Below, one piece after another: positions 56,239 through 64,000 of a DNA stretch of 64,000 nt. Position 1 is the first letter of the stretch, and each line of letters opens with the position of its first letter. Below the pieces are notes generated by a model, which saw nothing but the letters and a program-made list of their open reading frames with translations, was not told the origin of the DNA and did not search any database. This DNA comes from CAJXVY01 sp031580995. Lineage in GTDB: Bacteria > Actinomycetota > Actinomycetes > Actinomycetales > Microbacteriaceae. Made by a program: the position numbers and the translations under genes. The stretch lies in contig JAVLCC010000002.1 of the NCBI GenBank assembly GCA_031580995.1, forward strand, positions 1 through 64,000. Reading direction: 5' to 3'.

Positions 56239-57082
56239 CAAGCTTCAGAACGTTTTTGAGAAGCATTACCCTGGTCATTGGTCCAACTCCACCGGGGTTT
56301 GGTGAAACAAAGCCGGCAACCTCAGAAACATTCGGGTGAACATCTCCCAACAGTCCGTCATCAGTTCTTGTGATACCCACGTCAAAAACTTTGGCGCCGG
56401 GTTTGATGTCTTCTTTTGTGATCATGTGTGCAGAGCCAGCTGCGGCCACCACAATGTCTGCTTCAGCTAAAAATTCTGAAGTATCCCCTGATGCGGAGTG
56501 GATTACCTGCACCGTTGCATCAATTCCTCGTCCAGACATCATCAAGCTCAGCGGTCTGCCGACGGTAATCCCTCGACCAATGATTGCTACCCGCTGACCT
56601 TTGGTTTCAATGTTGTAGCGCTTGCAAAGCTCTAAAATTCCAGAAGGTGTGCAGGGAAGCGGGGAATCTAGGTGTGCGGAGCCACTAAGCACCAGTCTTC
56701 CCAGGTTGATTGGATGCAATCCATCAGCATCCTTGGCCGGGTCAATTAGTTCTAATAACTTGTTTGTGTTGACAGCTTTTGGCAAAGGCAACTGCACGAT
56801 AAAACCAGAAACTTCAGTTGCTTGATTTAGATCCTTGATTGCCTGAGCTATCTCCTGCTCGGTTGCACTGTCTGGAAGTTCCACTCTGATTGATTCGATA
56901 CCCACTTCAGCACAGTCTCGATGCTTTCCTGCAACGTATGACTTACTCCCAGGATCTTCGCCCACCAACAGTGTGCCCAAGCCAGGAATGATGCCCTTTT
57001 GTCTTAGGGCGGAAACTTCTTTCGCTATTTCAGACTTTATTTCGCTCGCTACAGCCTTGCCATCAATTAGTTGTGCGGTCAA
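56222..57082 (-). CDS. folD: Methylenetetrahydrofolate dehydrogenase/cyclohydrolase
   Basis: FolD interconverts methylene-, methenyl- and formyl-tetrahydrofolate. The 286-residue protein shows KSYVAGKHRDCAEVGIES, GFIVQLPLPK, DADGLHPINLGRL and the NADP loop IGRGITVGRPLSLM plus PGGVGPMTRVMLL. Start TTG 57082 lies three bases after the glyA stop, so it depends on glyA transcription. glyA feeds it methylene-THF and purU consumes formyl-THF. Confidence 0.95.
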   Translation of the reverse strand: MTAQLIDGKAVASEIKSEIAKEVSALRQKGIIPGLGTLLVGEDPGSKSYVAGKHRDCAEVGIESIRVELPDSATEQEIAQAIKDLNQATEVSGFIVQLPLPKAVNTNKLLELIDPAKDADGLHPINLGRLVLSGSAHLDSPLPCTPSGILELCKRYNIETKGQRVAIIGRGITVGRPLSLMMSGRGIDATVQVIHSASGDTSEFLAEADIVVAAAGSAHMITKEDIKPGAKVFDVGITRTDDGLLGDVHPNVSEVAGFVSPNPGGVGPMTRVMLLKNVLKLAKTDS

Positions 57083-57085
57083 GCT

Positions 57086-58363
57086 TTACCAGCTCTCGTG
57101 GCCCTCATAAAGTGGGAAGGCGTCTGTAAGTTTTTTAACCCTTGCCTGCAAAGCCGGGATATCCGGATTGGGCTTAATAGAGTTAGCAATGATGTCTGCA
57201 ACCTCGGTGAATTCCTCGTCCGCAAAGCCTCTGGTTGCCAAAGCTGGTGTTCCGATTCTGATACCACTGGTAATCATTGGCGGTCTTGGGTCATTTGGAA
57301 CTGAGTTTCTGTTGATGGTGATTCCAACCTCGTGCAATAGATCCTCAGCGGTCTTTCCATCAATTTCAGCATTTCGCAGATCAACCAAAACCAAGTGAAC
57401 TTCTGTGCCGCCAGTCAAAACACCAATTCCCGCTTCAGTGACATCGGTTTCAATCAATCGCTGAGCAATTATGTTTGCTCCACGAACGGTTCTAGATTGA
57501 CGGTCTTTGAAATCATCTGCCAAAGCAGCTTTGAATGCCACTGCCTTTGCGGCAATAACGTGCATCAGTGGCCCACCCTGCTGACCCGGGAAAACGGCAC
57601 TGTCAATCTTTTTCGCATACTCCTCTTTGCACAAAATCAAACCTGAGCGAGGTCCGGCAAGAGTTTTATGGACAGTAGTTGAAACCACATCTGCATGAGG
57701 AACCGGTGAGGGGTGCACGCCTCCGGCAACTAAACCCGCGAAGTGAGCCATGTCCACCCAAAATTTAGCTCCGACCTCATCGGCTATCTCTCGGAACTTA
57801 GCAAAATCTAAATGTCTTGGATATGCACTCCACCCAGCAATTAGTACCGCCGGTTTTACTTCATGGGCGCGCTCTCGTACGTGGTCCATATCAATCAGAC
57901 CCTCGTCGTTTACTTGATAAGAGTGTGCCTCATACATTTTTCCACTGAAGTTCAAGTGCATCCCGTGGGTTAAGTGGCCTCCGTGAGCCAGGTCAAGACC
58001 AAGGATTTTATCTCCAGGCTTAGCCAGTGCCATCAAAACAGCTGCAGAGGCAGAAGCTCCTGAGTGAGGCTGAACATTGGCATGCTCTGCACCGAATAAC
58101 TCTTTTGCTCTATCACGAGCAAGATTCTCGGCTACGTCAACTACTTCGCAACCTCCGTAGTAACGTTTTCCGGGGTAGCCCTCTGCATATTTATTGGTAA
58201 GGACCGAACCTTGGGTTTCCAAGATGGCACGAGAAACAAAATTTTCGCTGGCAATCATCTCCAGGGTGCCCTGCTGACGCGCTAGCTCCTGGTCCAAAAC
58301 TGCTGCAATTTCAGGGTCAACTTCACTTAGTGAGAGACCGAATCCAGAGGGAGTTTTTGACAT
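57086..58363 (-). CDS. glyA: Serine hydroxymethyltransferase
   Basis: Makes glycine and methylene-THF from serine. The 425-residue PLP enzyme has [47 protein letters not shown] [11 protein letters not shown] and the PLP lysine Lys233 in [15 protein letters not shown] choose ATG 58363, seven bases after TAGACT, over GTG 58369 two codons upstream. It is divergent from purU. Confidence 0.97.
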   Translation of the reverse strand: MSKTPSGFGLSLSEVDPEIAAVLDQELARQQGTLEMIASENFVSRAILETQGSVLTNKYAEGYPGKRYYGGCEVVDVAENLARDRAKELFGAEHANVQPHSGASASAAVLMALAKPGDKILGLDLAHGGHLTHGMHLNFSGKMYEAHSYQVNDEGLIDMDHVRERAHEVKPAVLIAGWSAYPRHLDFAKFREIADEVGAKFWVDMAHFAGLVAGGVHPSPVPHADVVSTTVHKTLAGPRSGLILCKEEYAKKIDSAVFPGQQGGPLMHVIAAKAVAFKAALADDFKDRQSRTVRGANIIAQRLIETDVTEAGIGVLTGGTEVHLVLVDLRNAEIDGKTAEDLLHEVGITINRNSVPNDPRPPMITSGIRIGTPALATRGFADEEFTEVADIIANSIKPNPDIPALQARVKKLTDAFPLYEGHESW

Positions 58364-58370
58364 GAGCACA

Positions 58371-58376
58371 AGTCTA
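58371..58376 (-). promoter_or_regulatory. Candidate -10 element of glyA
   Basis: TAGACT read leftwards, seven bases before ATG 58363. Confidence 0.5.
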
Positions 58377-58412
58377 ACAGCGGGAAGCTACATAGCCTTC
58401 ATTGGCAAGCCC

Positions 58413-58418
58413 TAGAAT
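58413..58418 (+). promoter_or_regulatory. Candidate -10 element of purU
   Basis: TAGAAT seven bases before ATG 58426, with no ribosome site. Confidence 0.5.
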
Positions 58419-58425
58419 GTAGCTC

Positions 58426-59277
58426 ATGCCAAATATTGAACACTGGGTTTTGACTTTTGTTTGCCCGGATAAGCATGGAATCGTCCATGCCATATCGGGA
58501 GCTGTGGTCCAGGCACGCGGAAACATCACGGAATCTAAACAATTCACTAGTGAGAGCAATAACTTTTTTATGCGCTTGCAGATCGAATCCGACATCGAAA
58601 GAGCTGAATTCGAGCGCATCATTTCAGAAACCGCCAAGCAGTATCAGATGCAATGGCAACTGGATGTTGTCGGCAGACCAATGAAGACATTGGTCTTGGC
58701 TTCCAAAGCTGCCCATTGCGTGAACGACATGCTTTTTAGGCAACTATCTGGTCAGATACCGATTGAGGTTGCCGCAGTTATGGCAAACCACGATGATCTT
58801 CAATCGCTTGCAGAGTTTTATAAAACCCCTTTTGAGCTTCATGAAATCGATTCAGCCGAGGACAAGTTAGCTTTTGAGTCTCGTATTGAAGAATTTGTTG
58901 AGCAAAACGACATAGAACTAATAGTCCTAGCTCGCTACATGCAGATTCTTTCCGCAGATTTCTGCAAACGCTACGAGGGAAAAATTATCAATATCCACCA
59001 CTCTTTCCTTCCAGGTTTCAAAGGTGCAAACCCATACGCTCAGGCTCACCAGCGAGGCGTCAAACTTATCGGCGCCACTGCACACTTCGTAACCGCCGAG
59101 CTGGACGAGGGTCCGATTATCGAACAGAACGTTGATCGCGTAACTCACGAGGAGTCAAAGGAAAAACTGGTTCGAATTGGACAAGACATTGAGTCACGAA
59201 CCCTCGCCCAAGCGGTTAGCTGGTTCGCCGAGCACCGAGTGTTAATCGATGGTTCGCGAACGGTTATTTTTAGTTAG
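58426..59277 (+). CDS. purU: Formyltetrahydrofolate deformylase
   Basis: PurU hydrolyses formyl-THF to formate and THF, balancing one-carbon units. The 283-residue protein has an N-terminal ACT domain (residues 6-80, LTFVCPDKHGIVHAISG) and a formyltransferase-like domain with the catalytic HHSFLPGFKGANPYAQA and ATAHFVTAELDEGPII. It is divergent from glyA, a functional neighbour. Its final 36 bases overlap the opposing surface protein gene. Confidence 0.95.
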   Translation: MPNIEHWVLTFVCPDKHGIVHAISGAVVQARGNITESKQFTSESNNFFMRLQIESDIERAEFERIISETAKQYQMQWQLDVVGRPMKTLVLASKAAHCVNDMLFRQLSGQIPIEVAAVMANHDDLQSLAEFYKTPFELHEIDSAEDKLAFESRIEEFVEQNDIELIVLARYMQILSADFCKRYEGKIINIHHSFLPGFKGANPYAQAHQRGVKLIGATAHFVTAELDEGPIIEQNVDRVTHEESKEKLVRIGQDIESRTLAQAVSWFAEHRVLIDGSRTVIFS

Positions 59278-61599
59278 GTAAACCACCCCGACTAAAAGCC
59301 CCAACACCAGCATGCTGGCAAGAGCAATTGCCCAGGGGCTGATTTGAGTATTTTCAACAACCTGCTCTTTTTCTTGAATTTGGGAAACTGGCAGAGCTTG
59401 TTCAATTTCTGGCTCAGTCTCCGATTCAGAATCTGTTTGCGGTGTTAATGCTTCAACTGTTTCTTCTTCACTTTCAACCTCTGGATCTGTAACAGATGGT
59501 TCGGTTTCTAGCTGCTGTTGAACTGTGGTTTCTGGCTCTGTTTCACTTGGTTCAACTGTCGGCTCTGGCAACGGTGCAACTTCAGGCTCGGTTTCTACCT
59601 GCTCAACTGGTTCAGCTACTGGTTCACTCTCCGGTTCCAATTCTGGAACTGGGGCCTGTTCAGGCTCTGGTGTCGGGATAAATACTGGACCGGGAGCTGG
59701 TTGCTGCGCAGGAGGCTGAACAACCTCTGGGGCCGGTGCTGGCTCAGGTTCAGGCTCGGGCTCAGGNNNNNNNNNNNNNNNNNNNNNNNNNNNNNNNNNN
59801 NNNNNNNNNNNNNNNNNNNNNNNNNNNNNNNNNNNNNNNNNNNNNNNNNNNNNNNNNNNNNNNNNNTCAGGCTCGGGCTCAGGATCGGGTTCAGGGGCCG
59901 GTTCAGGAGTGAGCTCTGGAATTGTCAATTGGATAACTAAATCCTCCACGGGAGCACTGTTTCCGGCTGAGTCAACCAATGTCTCAGCTGGAAGCAACCA
60001 ACTGATTTCTCCCGTGGAACAAAATTCAGTTTTTAGGGTCATCTCCCCCTCGCCTAACTCATGCGAATCTGCGCATTGCTCCGTACCTGTGAAGACAAAA
60101 TCTGAATAATCGAGAGTTGATTCAGAGAAACTAACAGTGGTTTGGGTTTGTATTAGTTTTTCTCCCTCAATTTCCACCTCAGCTATCTCACTCTCACCAA
60201 CAAAAATCACAGGGGAAACCGTGTCAACCGAAACCGTTATTGTTCTGTCTTCTGAAAGTGAAAGATTGCCAATTGAATCTCTCAGCAAACTGCTGGCAAA
60301 AATAACTAACGCATCCCCATCAGGGCACGCTGTTGCCCTGATGGTTGCAAGCGTTTGAGCCACTGAGGTTTCCAACTGGCATTCCGCTGAGCTAATAGCC
60401 TGTTTATCAAAAATGCCACTTGAGTCAGTTTCAACAGTGATTTCAAATTCACTAATATTTGAAAACTCTGGGTGGCTGAAGGTGACAGCTGGAGCCAACT
60501 GGTCAAGTTCCATTTCCAGCAACTGCTGCTCGGCAGGAACATTCGAAGCTGCACCAAAACTATTTGCCTCTATTGACACCGTTGGCGATGAATCGCAATT
60601 AGAAAGCTCGAGAGTGTAATTGTCATCAGAGCCAGAGAGGCTTTTATCGGTGCAACCGCTGACTAAAAAATCCTCAACCTCAACGCCAGTAACGGCCGAG
60701 TCAAAACTCAGCGTCACCTCAGCATCAGTAGGTTCGGTTTGTTGATAAGAGAATTCTGTGATTGCAGCTGGAAGCGAATAGCGAAGAATGATTTTTCCAT
60801 CACCGGCTCGAGTTCCGGGTTGGAAACTCACATTGGAGACATGTGTTGAATTGGCAAATGAAGATCCACCACCTCCACCACCGGCATCCAAACAGCAGGT
60901 GTCCGTGTCGGCTCCACCGCCACCACCGCCGAAGTAGCCTGCGCCTCCACCGCCGCCTCCGTATCCGCTGTGGGTGTAACCACCCTCTCCACCAATTCCT
61001 AAGCGACCAGAGGCGCCGTTTGTGCTTCCAGAGTTACTTCTTCCGCCAGCACCACCACTGACCTGGCTTCCACCTGCTCCAGCACCTCCCTGGCCAGCTG
61101 CTCCATCGGCGGCAACCTCACCACCACCGGCACCTCCTGAGCCACCAACGGGACCGCCATTTCCGCCGCCACCACCGGCAACCACCACTCGGTCACTCAG
61201 CGAAGAACCAAAGCGGATATCACTCGCTCCACCACCGCTACCGGGGTTTCCATCACGACCGCCTGAATATCCACCACCGTTATAACCACCGTTGAGATTC
61301 GCACCCCGTGCACCCTCACCACCAACAACTATCGTTAGCTGTTCGGGGAGATTTCCAAGCGTCCCACTGACAAAGCCCCCTCGGCCACCATTTGAGCCAC
61401 CCTGGGCTCCATAGACTTCAAACTCAATCGCTGTTATGCCATCAGGAACCTGCCAGGACTCGACCTGTTCGGTTTTGTTGAAGACAACCTCACACTCACC
61501 CCCTTCACAAAACTCAACAGCTTGAGCAATATTTAGAGGGAGTAAAAGCCCAAGGCTTGAAATGGATACGGAACTAATAAGCGCAATGATTTTTTTCAT
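59242..61599 (-). CDS. Glycine-rich surface protein with Ig-like repeats and membrane anchor
   Basis: A roughly 785-residue exported protein. Order: signal peptide (to about 27, ending NIAQA); a jelly-roll/Gly-rich domain (about 30-280) with long GGGGG stretches and the ends VEVYGAQGG-like FEVYGAQGGSNGGRGG and GDGKIILRY, resembling the glycine-rich domain of bacterial surface proteins; two or three Ig-like domains (280-570); a Pro-Glu linker holding a 100-base N gap; an acidic Thr/Glu spacer; and a C-terminal helix (SPWAIALASMLVLGLLVGVVY) with a basic tail. There is no LPxTG. ATG 61599 is preferred over TTG 61605. Function unknown, probably a wall-spanning adhesin or spacer. Confidence 0.78.
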   Translation of the reverse strand: MKKIIALISSVSISSLGLLLPLNIAQAVEFCEGGECEVVFNKTEQVESWQVPDGITAIEFEVYGAQGGSNGGRGGFVSGTLGNLPEQLTIVVGGEGARGANLNGGYNGGGYSGGRDGNPGSGGGASDIRFGSSLSDRVVVAGGGGGNGGPVGGSGGAGGGEVAADGAAGQGGAGAGGSQVSGGAGGRSNSGSTNGASGRLGIGGEGGYTHSGYGGGGGGAGYFGGGGGGADTDTCCLDAGGGGGGSSFANSTHVSNVSFQPGTRAGDGKIILRYSLPAAITEFSYQQTEPTDAEVTLSFDSAVTGVEVEDFLVSGCTDKSLSGSDDNYTLELSNCDSSPTVSIEANSFGAASNVPAEQQLLEMELDQLAPAVTFSHPEFSNISEFEITVETDSSGIFDKQAISSAECQLETSVAQTLATIRATACPDGDALVIFASSLLRDSIGNLSLSEDRTITVSVDTVSPVIFVGESEIAEVEIEGEKLIQTQTTVSFSESTLDYSDFVFTGTEQCADSHELGEGEMTLKTEFCSTGEISWLLPAETLVDSAGNSAPVEDLVIQLTIPELTPEPAPEPDPEPEPXXXXXXXXXXXXXXXXXXXXXXXXXXXXXXXXXXPEPEPEPEPAPAPEVVQPPAQQPAPGPVFIPTPEPEQAPVPELEPESEPVAEPVEQVETEPEVAPLPEPTVEPSETEPETTVQQQLETEPSVTDPEVESEEETVEALTPQTDSESETEPEIEQALPVSQIQEKEQVVENTQISPWAIALASMLVLGLLVGVVYLTKNNRSRTID
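59767..59866. other. 100-base assembly gap (N run)
   Basis: Exactly 100 N inside the Pro-Glu linker of the surface protein, with the reading frame kept on both sides. Same situation as at 14532-14631. Confidence 0.95.
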
Positions 61600-61613
61600 G
61601 CGCAAAAAGATAA

Positions 61614-61641
61614 AACTCCTGAACCAATCGGTTCAGGAGTT
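61614..61641 (-). terminator. Intrinsic terminator of icd
   Basis: AACTCCTGAACC (61614-61625) pairs perfectly with GGTTCAGGAGTT (61630-61641) around a four-base loop; leftwards it is followed by TTTATCTTTTTG. It lies 14 bases beyond the icd stop. The T tract ends within a few bases of the next gene's start, so the surface protein may need its own promoter. Confidence 0.85.
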
Positions 61642-61655
61642 ATCCACAGCTAGCT

Positions 61656-62873
61656 TTAGGAGAGCTTTTTTTGAAGGTTCTCGGCCAAGCTGTTCATGAA
61701 TTCATCGGTGGTTTGATAATCCTGACCCTCACCAACCAGCAGTGCCAAATCCTTTGTCATCTTGCCCGATTCAACAGTTTCAATGATTACCTGCTCCAAA
61801 GCCTCGGCAAACTCAGTAACCTCAGGGGTATTGTCTAATTTAGCTCGGTGCTGCAATCCTCTGGTCCAAGCAAAAATAGAAGCAATTGGGTTGGTGGAGG
61901 TCTTTTGACCCTCCTGCCACTGGCGGTAGTGACGAGTAACCGTTCCGTGGGCTGCTTCTGCCAAAGCAACCTTGCCATTAGGGGTTGACAGCACAGAGGT
62001 CATCAAACCTAGAGATCCGAAACCCTGGGCAACAGTGTCACTCTGCACATCTCCGTCATAGTTTTTACAAGCCCAAACATAGCCACCCTCCCACTTCATG
62101 GCAGCTGCCACCATGTCATCAATCAAGCGGTGCTCATAAGTTAGACCTGCGGCTTCAAACTTGTCACGGTATTCTGCATCAAATACTTCCTGGAAAGCGT
62201 CTTTGAAGGCGCCATCGTAAGCTTTCAAAATGGTGTTTTTGGTTGACATGTAGACCGGATAGTTCCTTGAAAGCCCGTAGTTGAAACTAGAGCGAGCAAA
62301 ATCTCTGATGGAATCCATGTAGTTATACATTCCCATTGCCACTCCACCGTCTTCGCCATACTCTGCAACGGTCATGGTCTTTGGAGCCGAGCCATCCTCA
62401 GGAGTCCATGTGATGGTGACGGTTCCCTTTCCAGGAACTTTAAAATCAGTCGCCTTGTACTGATCACCGTGGGCGTGACGGCCAATGATGATGGGCCTTG
62501 TCCAACCTGGCACAAGCCTTGGCACATTAGAAATAATGATTGGTTCGCGGAAAACCACACCACCCAAAATGTTTCGTACTGTTCCATTGGGGCTACGCCA
62601 CATCTTTTTGAGACCAAACTCTTCAACTCTGGCCTCATCCGGGGTGATTGTTGCACACTTCACTCCAACACCGTGTTTGTTGATGGCCTCAGCCGCGTCA
62701 ACAGTCACCTGATCATCGGTTGCGTCTCTGTGAGTGACCGATAGGTCGTAATACTCTAAATCGATATCCAAAAAGGGGAGTATTAGTTTGTCTTTGATGT
62801 CCTGCCAGATGATGCGGGTCATCTCATCGCCATCGAGCTCGACTATTTTTCCAACAACTTTGATTTTGCTCAT
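61656..62873 (-). CDS. icd: NADP-dependent isocitrate dehydrogenase
   Basis: Converts isocitrate to 2-oxoglutarate with NADPH production. The 405-residue protein is of the homodimeric eukaryotic-type class: [19 protein letters not shown] [45 protein letters not shown] (phosphate-loop Ser), [12 protein letters not shown] and [14 protein letters not shown] 62873 has GGAGA eight bases upstream. It ends at a strong terminator. Confidence 0.96.
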   Translation of the reverse strand: MSKIKVVGKIVELDGDEMTRIIWQDIKDKLILPFLDIDLEYYDLSVTHRDATDDQVTVDAAEAINKHGVGVKCATITPDEARVEEFGLKKMWRSPNGTVRNILGGVVFREPIIISNVPRLVPGWTRPIIIGRHAHGDQYKATDFKVPGKGTVTITWTPEDGSAPKTMTVAEYGEDGGVAMGMYNYMDSIRDFARSSFNYGLSRNYPVYMSTKNTILKAYDGAFKDAFQEVFDAEYRDKFEAAGLTYEHRLIDDMVAAAMKWEGGYVWACKNYDGDVQSDTVAQGFGSLGLMTSVLSTPNGKVALAEAAHGTVTRHYRQWQEGQKTSTNPIASIFAWTRGLQHRAKLDNTPEVTEFAEALEQVIIETVESGKMTKDLALLVGEGQDYQTTDEFMNSLAENLQKKLS

Positions 62874-62938
62874 TAAAAATTCTCCAGAATTAGCCTAAGT
62901 TCGCCCAATAGCCTATCTCGAAATTGGTTTTCAGATGT

Positions 62939-64000
62939 TTAGACCAAGGATTCTCTCCATGCTTTGTGAAGCCTCGAGAATTTACCCTCTCCCGCTATCA
63001 AAACATCTGGTTTATCGTCTTCGATAATCTCCCCGTGCTCCATCACCAAAACCCGGTCAGCGATGGCCACGGTGGAAAGCCTGTGAGCAATAATCACAGC
63101 TGTTCTACCCTTCAAAAGTGTCTGCAGACCTCTTTGAACCTGACGCTCTGAGGGGATATCCAAAGAACTGGTTGCCTCATCCAAAATCAACACACTCGGA
63201 TCTGCCAAAAATGCTCTAGCGAAACTAATCAGTTGCCTTTGTCCTGCACTTACTCTGCCACCGCGTTTATTCACATCGGTGTCATAGCCATCTGGCAGTT
63301 CGAGAATGAACTCGTGAGCTCCAACTGCTTGCGCTGCTGCTGCGATTTCCTCCCTGGAGGCTCCAGGTTTTCCAAGAGCGATATTGTCAGCTACGCTTCC
63401 GCTGAATAAATACGCCTCTTGGGTGACCATCACGATGTGTCTGCGCAGATCTTCCGAGGAGATATCCCGGAGATCGATTCCATCCAGTGACACCTCTCCG
63501 CTAACAGGGTCATAAAATCTAGATATCAGCTTTGCCAAAGTTGATTTCCCAGCACCGGTTGTCCCCACCAAAGCAATGGTTTGTCCAGCTGGGATATTCA
63601 GGTCGAAATGAGGGAGTATCGGGATGTCGTTTGAATAATTAAATTCAACACTCTTGAAATCAAGCTCACCCGAAATTTTCCCTAGTTTGGTTGGTTTTTC
63701 GGGTTCGGGAACGGTCGGTTCCTCCTCCAAAACACCGCTGATTTTTTCTAAGGCTGCGCTTGCAGACTGATATGAGTTATAAAAAACAGCGATTCTTTCG
63801 ATGGGGCCGAAAAATTGTCTGGTGTATAACAGGGCTGCCGTTAGCACTCCGATTCCCAAATCACCCTCAATTACCCGAGAACCTCCAAACAACAAAACAA
63901 AGGTCATCGCAACACTTCCCGTGAAAATCAGCGATGGGTCAAAGATTCCAAATAATTGGATGGTTCTTTTGGTGATTTTTCGGTAGTCCTCGTTCAACCC
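62939..64000 (-). CDS. ABC exporter, C-terminal part (5' end beyond window)
   Basis: At least 353 residues of a fused exporter; the frame is open at the right edge, so the TTG at 63997 is probably not the start. The visible part has the last membrane helices, then ATPase motifs GTTGAGKST, the signature [17 protein letters not shown] (SAGQ instead of SGGQ, common in this group), [11 protein letters not shown] and IAHRLSTV. Upstream of icd by 65 bases on the same strand. Substrate unknown; a heterodimer with a neighbouring exporter outside the window is usual for this type. Confidence 0.88.
   Translation of the reverse strand, partial: GLNEDYRKITKRTIQLFGIFDPSLIFTGSVAMTFVLLFGGSRVIEGDLGIGVLTAALLYTRQFFGPIERIAVFYNSYQSASAALEKISGVLEEEPTVPEPEKPTKLGKISGELDFKSVEFNYSNDIPILPHFDLNIPAGQTIALVGTTGAGKSTLAKLISRFYDPVSGEVSLDGIDLRDISSEDLRRHIVMVTQEAYLFSGSVADNIALGKPGASREEIAAAAQAVGAHEFILELPDGYDTDVNKRGGRVSAGQRQLISFARAFLADPSVLILDEATSSLDIPSERQVQRGLQTLLKGRTAVIIAHRLSTVAIADRVLVMEHGEIIEDDKPDVLIAGEGKFSRLHKAWRESLV

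Noticed and set aside
59242..59420. LPxTG sortase anchor in the surface protein
   Set aside because: No LPxTG-like motif precedes the C-terminal helix; a plain membrane anchor is more likely.

Overview
The window is a gene-dense stretch of actinobacterial chromosome of roughly balanced to slightly AT-rich base composition. The longest non-coding stretch is the 221 bases before ribD, so no gap above 300 bases exists. Several features point to a small-genome Microbacteriaceae-like actinobacterium, for example the freshwater Luna lineage: mtrA-mtrB-lpqB, a WhiB regulator, the acyl-CoA carboxylase set accD-accE-accBC, LpqB, a DUF5719-type protein, frequent TTG/GTG starts, 1-4 base gene overlaps and near-absence of spacers. 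The family-level placement is inference from recall; the phylum is secure. From memory, the gene order (secA, hpf, comF, lpqB, mtrBA, manB, whiB2, purE/purK, birA, accD/accE, maf, accBC, lpdA, punA, pmmB, add, deoA, cdd, sdhCDAB) follows the Mycobacterium tuberculosis Rv3240c-Rv3319 region closely, with local insertions and losses.

Layout. 1-8500 (minus): manB-mtrA-mtrB-lpqB-comF-hpf-secA, reading leftwards as one long run; secA is cut by the window edge. 8543-13073: a small zincin-like protein (plus) facing whiB-glycosyltransferase-DUF5719 (minus). 13199-20208: galE (plus) facing birA-purK-purE and a lipoprotein coupled to a large LysM wall protein that contains a 100-base assembly gap. 20271-27374: the acyl-CoA carboxylase genes and maf (plus), interrupted by a three-gene signalling module on the minus strand (response regulator, histidine kinase, kinase-like membrane protein). 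27371-41049: lpdA, punA-pmmB, then PTS IIB-IIA, add, deoA, cdd and a BmpA/Nup-type nucleoside ABC importer, ended by manC. 41149-46445: succinate dehydrogenase plus a Rieske lipoprotein, facing PTS enzyme I. 46479-56238: xthA-trpS, an FMN riboswitch controlling ribD-ribE-ribBA-ribH, a small membrane protein, an ABC exporter and two kynurenine-pathway genes. 56222-64000: glyA-folD, purU, a glycine-rich surface protein (second 100-base gap), icd and a truncated ABC exporter.

How the genes fit together. The importer, cdd, deoA, add, punA and the phosphosugar mutase PmmB form a nucleoside uptake and salvage route that delivers bases and pentose phosphates. manB and manC supply GDP-mannose and sit near MtrAB-LpqB and envelope glycosyltransferase genes. 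AccD, AccE, AccBC and BirA form a biotin-dependent acyl-CoA carboxylase set. glyA, folD and purU are one-carbon metabolism genes; sdh and icd belong to the TCA cycle.

Genome style. Many genes lack room for a leader: a TAnnnT hexamer ends 6-7 bases before the start codon, which suggests leaderless transcription. Seven of the eight convergent gene pairs overlap tail to tail. The most open-ended items are the sensor module at 22155-24925, the inverted repeats over the whiB promoter, the structured spacer at 22022-22154, the LysM/lipoprotein pair, the PTS IIA-IIB genes without a permease, and the Rieske lipoprotein attached to sdh.
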